Assembly: GCA_026391115.1 (NCBI GenBank)
Contig: JAPLER010000266.1
Location: 1-7,904 of the forward strand
DNA length: 7,904 nucleotides
Reading direction: 5' to 3'
Source of the DNA: Bacteroidota bacterium
Lineage (GTDB): Bacteria > Bacteroidota > Bacteroidia > Chitinophagales > Chitinophagaceae
The number at the start of each line of letters is the position of its first letter. Position 1 is the first letter of the stretch. Under the pieces are notes generated by a model. That model saw nothing but the letters and a program-made list of their open reading frames with translations, had not been told where the DNA came from and did not search any database. Of this stretch, positions 6,637 through 7,904 are shown piece after piece. Position numbers and translations under genes: made by a program.

Positions 6637-6638
6637 TT

Positions 6639-6785
6639 ATGAACAAAGATGTAGCAATAATGATAGCCTACTTTTTAGGCATTGCATCCTATATGTTTTA
6701 CGATTTTTTAAAATGTGGTTGGGAAGCCAAGCGAAAGCGAAAAGCAAAATATTTAAAAGACTATAACAAATCACAATTGAACTAA
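6639..6785 (+). CDS. 48-residue single-pass membrane protein
   Basis: An open frame from the ATG at 6639 to TAA at 6783-6785 encodes 48 residues. Residues about 5-23 (VAIMIAYFLGIASYMFYDF) form one hydrophobic helix. A strongly basic stretch follows (EAKRKRKAKYLKDYNK), which by the positive-inside rule puts the C-terminus in the cytoplasm. It starts 2 bp after the preceding stop, and the stop is followed by 26 bp before the Gam-type gene, so it fills an otherwise unexplained gap in a packed operon. Small phage membrane proteins can act in superinfection exclusion or lysis control, but nothing here picks a role. Confidence 0.6.
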   Translation: MNKDVAIMIAYFLGIASYMFYDFLKCGWEAKRKRKAKYLKDYNKSQLN

Positions 6786-6811
6786 TTATTCACTTATAAA
6801 TTTTAAGTAAA

Positions 6812-7324
6812 ATGAGAACAAGTAAAAAAACAAAAGTAGGGGTTACATTAACTGAAGCCCAAGCTGCTGCACACGAGTATGCAGAGCAAAGTATTAAAAA
6901 AGATAAGCTCACAGCTGTAATGAATGAAAAGTTACAGAAAGTTAGAGAACAGTATGAGCCTGACATTACAGCTTGCGATGAGGCAATGACTGAACCAGTA
7001 GAAACTTTAGAAGCATTTGCTATTGAGCAACGCAAAAACTGGGATGGCAAAAGTAGTGAGCTTGGAAGTTGTGTAATTGGGTTTAGAACCAACCCTGCAA
7101 GTGTGGCAAAAAAGAAAGGTATTACTTGGGATGCTGTTGTTGGGTTGTTTAAAGCAAACAAACTGCTTAAAGGCTTTGTTAAAATAAAAGAAGATGTGGA
7201 CAAAGCTGCATTGCTTAAAGAGCAAACGAACACTAAACTGGTTACTCAATTAGAAAAACTGGGTGTAACGTTTGAGCAGGAGGAGAATTTTTATGTAGAT
7301 ACTAAAAAAGAAAAAGCTGCATAA
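6812..7324 (+). CDS. Mu Gam-type host-nuclease inhibitor (DNA-end-binding protein)
   Basis: The 170-residue protein matches the Mu Gam family in length (Mu Gam is 174) and layout. It has a long helical N-terminal half (about 14-75), a conserved middle with GSCVIGFRTNPASVA (about 85-99), an ITWDAVVGLFK helix, and a C-terminal LGVTFEQEENFYVDTK segment typical of the family. Gam is a dimeric relative of eukaryotic Ku. It binds double-stranded DNA ends and blocks exonucleases such as RecBCD, protecting transposition intermediates or incoming phage DNA. The family assignment rests on recognised motifs; protection of this phage's DNA is inferred. It follows the small membrane protein and is 8 bp from the tRNA-like element. 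Confidence 0.9.
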   Translation: MRTSKKTKVGVTLTEAQAAAHEYAEQSIKKDKLTAVMNEKLQKVREQYEPDITACDEAMTEPVETLEAFAIEQRKNWDGKSSELGSCVIGFRTNPASVAKKKGITWDAVVGLFKANKLLKGFVKIKEDVDKAALLKEQTNTKLVTQLEKLGVTFEQEENFYVDTKKEKAA

Positions 7325-7332
7325 CTGGAACA

Positions 7333-7405
7333 ACGCATTTCGTTTAATGGTAGGACGCCCAATAATTGAATTTGGGTAACGAGAGTTCGACCCTCTCAAT
7401 GCGTT
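7333..7405 (+). tRNA. tRNA-like element, Gln(UUG)-like, with enlarged anticodon loop
   Basis: Folding by eye gives a full cloverleaf. The acceptor is ACGCATT (7333-7339) with AATGCGT (7398-7404), and an eighth pair A7332-T7405 is possible. The D arm is GTTT/GGAC (7342-7345, 7353-7356) around AATGGTA, and the anticodon stem CCCAA/TTGGG (7358-7362, 7372-7376). The variable region is TAAC. The T arm is GAGAG/CTCTC (7381-7385, 7393-7397) with loop TTCGACC. Conserved U8, A14, G18-G19, A21 and the TTC-x-A T-loop bases are present. The anticodon loop is abnormal: nine bases, TAATTGAAT. Centring it gives UUG (Gln) but with A rather than U at position 33. No CCA is encoded. It may be an unusual or decayed tRNA, or a tRNA mimic. 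Confidence 0.55.
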
Positions 7406-7425
7406 CGAAACTAAATTTTAAAACT

Positions 7426-7647
7426 ATGGCATTTGTTACTTCAAAGGATATGCTTAACAAGTATAGACCTACACTTACGATGGATGGCAATCAGTATTGC
7501 CTGTTAGCAGGGCAAGATTTACAAGTTGGATTTGCAGGCTTTGGCTCTACCCTAAAAGAATGTTTTACAGACTTTGTATTTAAAGCAATTGAAAATGAAA
7601 ATAGAAACGAATATGACACTGAAATTGATGACGAAACAATGGATTGA
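7426..7647 (+). CDS. Small acidic-tailed hypothetical protein
   Basis: I chose the ATG at 7426, giving 73 residues. An upstream in-frame ATG at 7366 lies inside the anticodon arm of the tRNA-like element, and the extra 20 residues read through the T arm, so it is unlikely. The core QDLQVGFAGFGSTLKECFTDF (residues 30-50) has a Gly-x-Ala-Gly-x-Gly-x-Thr-x3-Glu pattern that I associate with small beta-alpha proteins of the HicB-like type, but the match is too weak to name a family. The C-terminus is acidic (EYDTEIDDETMD). A shorter ORF overlaps the end in the next frame. Confidence 0.65.
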   Translation: MAFVTSKDMLNKYRPTLTMDGNQYCLLAGQDLQVGFAGFGSTLKECFTDFVFKAIENENRNEYDTEIDDETMD

Positions 7648-7693
7648 CCCTGAAGATTGGGCAGATAATCCAACAGAAATAGCAGCTTTTTAA
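7595..7693 (+). CDS. Possible overlapping 32-residue ORF
   Basis: An ATG at 7595 opens a 32-codon frame ending in TAA at 7691-7693, overlapping the previous gene by 53 bp in the +1 frame. Its C-terminal part (WIDPEDWADNPTEIAAF) is acidic and looks more protein-like than the N-terminal part, which is the shadow of the upstream gene. Internal starts at 7613 or 7628 are equally possible. It could also be a frameshifted C-terminal extension of the upstream protein, or chance. Confidence 0.3.
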   Translation: MKIETNMTLKLMTKQWIDPEDWADNPTEIAAF

Positions 7694-7706
7694 AAAGAAT
7701 AACAGG

Positions 7707-7728
7707 GGGTTTTGCCCTATTAAAACCC
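7707..7728 (+). terminator. Hairpin, possible transcription terminator
   Basis: GGGTTTT at 7707-7713 pairs exactly with AAAACCC at 7722-7728 around an 8-base loop. It lies in the 95-bp gap after the small overlapping ORF. A proper T-run does not follow (TCATTATTT), so it may only attenuate transcription. Confidence 0.35.
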
Positions 7729-7788
7729 TCATTATTTACACACAAATCAATAACCATAGGCTTTTGAGCCAAACCACACATTAAAACA

Positions 7789-7904
7789 ATGGGAAAAAGA
7801 TTGAATGTTACGCAGTTGTTGCAAAAAACATATAAGCCAGTAGATGGCTTAAGCCCTGAAATAAAAGCATCGTTGGGCGATTTAGAGGACACTTTCCCTG
7901 CCAT
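7789..7904 (+). CDS. N-terminal fragment of an unidentified phage protein (continues beyond window)
   Basis: An ATG at 7789 starts an open frame that runs off the right edge after 38 codons. The visible part (MGKRLNVTQLLQKTYKPVDG, then LSPEIKASLGDLEDTFPA) resembles, from memory, the leader of P-loop ATPases found in transposable phages of Bacteroidota, where a GNSGNGKT-type Walker A follows soon after. That motif would lie just outside the window, so the assignment is only a guess. The overlapping leftward frame that also reaches the edge is treated as a shadow. Confidence 0.5.
   Translation, partial: MGKRLNVTQLLQKTYKPVDGLSPEIKASLGDLEDTFPA

Larger units (their letters stand above)
1404..7904 (+). 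mobile_element. Mu-like transposable prophage, left portion (continues beyond window)
   Basis: The content and order follow the Mu early region: a leftward repressor, a divergent control region, a small Cro/Ner-like protein, MuA-type transposase, MuB-type ATPase, small accessory genes and a Gam-type DNA-end protein. The left boundary is set by the sudden loss of ApaG coding similarity at about 1404, where the phage-side strand starts with TGT as expected for a TG...CA-ended element. No structural, lysis or late-regulator genes occur before the window ends, so only the left part is seen and completeness cannot be judged. Confidence 0.88.

Noticed and set aside
6790..7249. Leftward open frames opposite the Gam-type gene
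   Set aside because: The plus strand encodes a recognised Gam family protein; the opposite frames have no recognisable features beyond low-complexity hydrophobic composition.
7366..7425. Longer version of the 73-residue gene starting at 7366 (93 residues)
   Set aside because: The extra 20 codons would read through the anticodon arm and T arm of the tRNA-like element; the ATG at 7426 is cleaner.
7491..7904. 137-residue leftward frame running from the right edge
   Set aside because: It is antisense to the 73-residue gene and to the new rightward gene, has a cysteine/serine-rich shadow composition, and spans the hairpin.

Overview
The window looks like the chromosome of a low-GC member of the Bacteroidota carrying a Mu-like transposable prophage. 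The lineage is inferred from A-rich leaders without clear Shine-Dalgarno sequences, the AT-rich codon use and the style of the proteins; no rRNA or other marker is present to confirm it.

Positions 1-1403 are host DNA. A fatty acid hydroxylase/sterol desaturase-family gene runs leftward off the window edge. It diverges from a YkgJ-type cysteine-cluster protein gene (674-1147). This converges on the 3' two thirds of apaG (minus strand, 1154-1405). ApaG similarity is excellent up to a Gln-Leu-Met-His-Arg-His-Trp stretch and then ends abruptly. The next bases begin TGT followed by six Gs, and the frame soon reaches a stop. I read this as the left end of the prophage inserted in apaG, with the first base of the element most likely at 1404.

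Positions 1404-7904 are the left part of the prophage. About 130 bp of non-coding end DNA carries GCG-centred repeats and a 14-bp inverted repeat, which are candidate transposase-binding sites. Next comes a leftward LexA/S24-type repressor gene (1534-2391). A 74-bp divergent control region follows, containing the palindrome CCCTTATAAGGG. A dense rightward early operon then encodes: a small Cro/Ner-like DNA-binding protein, a MuA-type DDE transposase, a MuB-type ATPase with an N-terminal helix-turn-helix and a degenerate P-loop, an unknown helical protein, a stand-alone DnaA domain IV-like protein, an unknown 67-residue protein, a 48-residue single-pass membrane protein, and a Gam-type DNA-end-binding protein. 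After these lie a tRNA-like RNA, a small protein with an acidic tail, a possible overlapping 32-residue ORF, a hairpin, and the start of one more gene cut by the window edge.

The inferred logic is that of phage Mu. The repressor holds lysogeny and, because it keeps the LexA-type cleavage site and Ser/Lys dyad, is probably inactivated by RecA/SOS. The Ner/Cro-like protein then shapes early transcription. MuA and MuB carry out replicative transposition, and Gam shields DNA ends. The most unusual items are the tRNA-like element with an expanded anticodon loop and the free-standing DnaA-type DNA-binding domain. Either could be a handle on host translation or replication.
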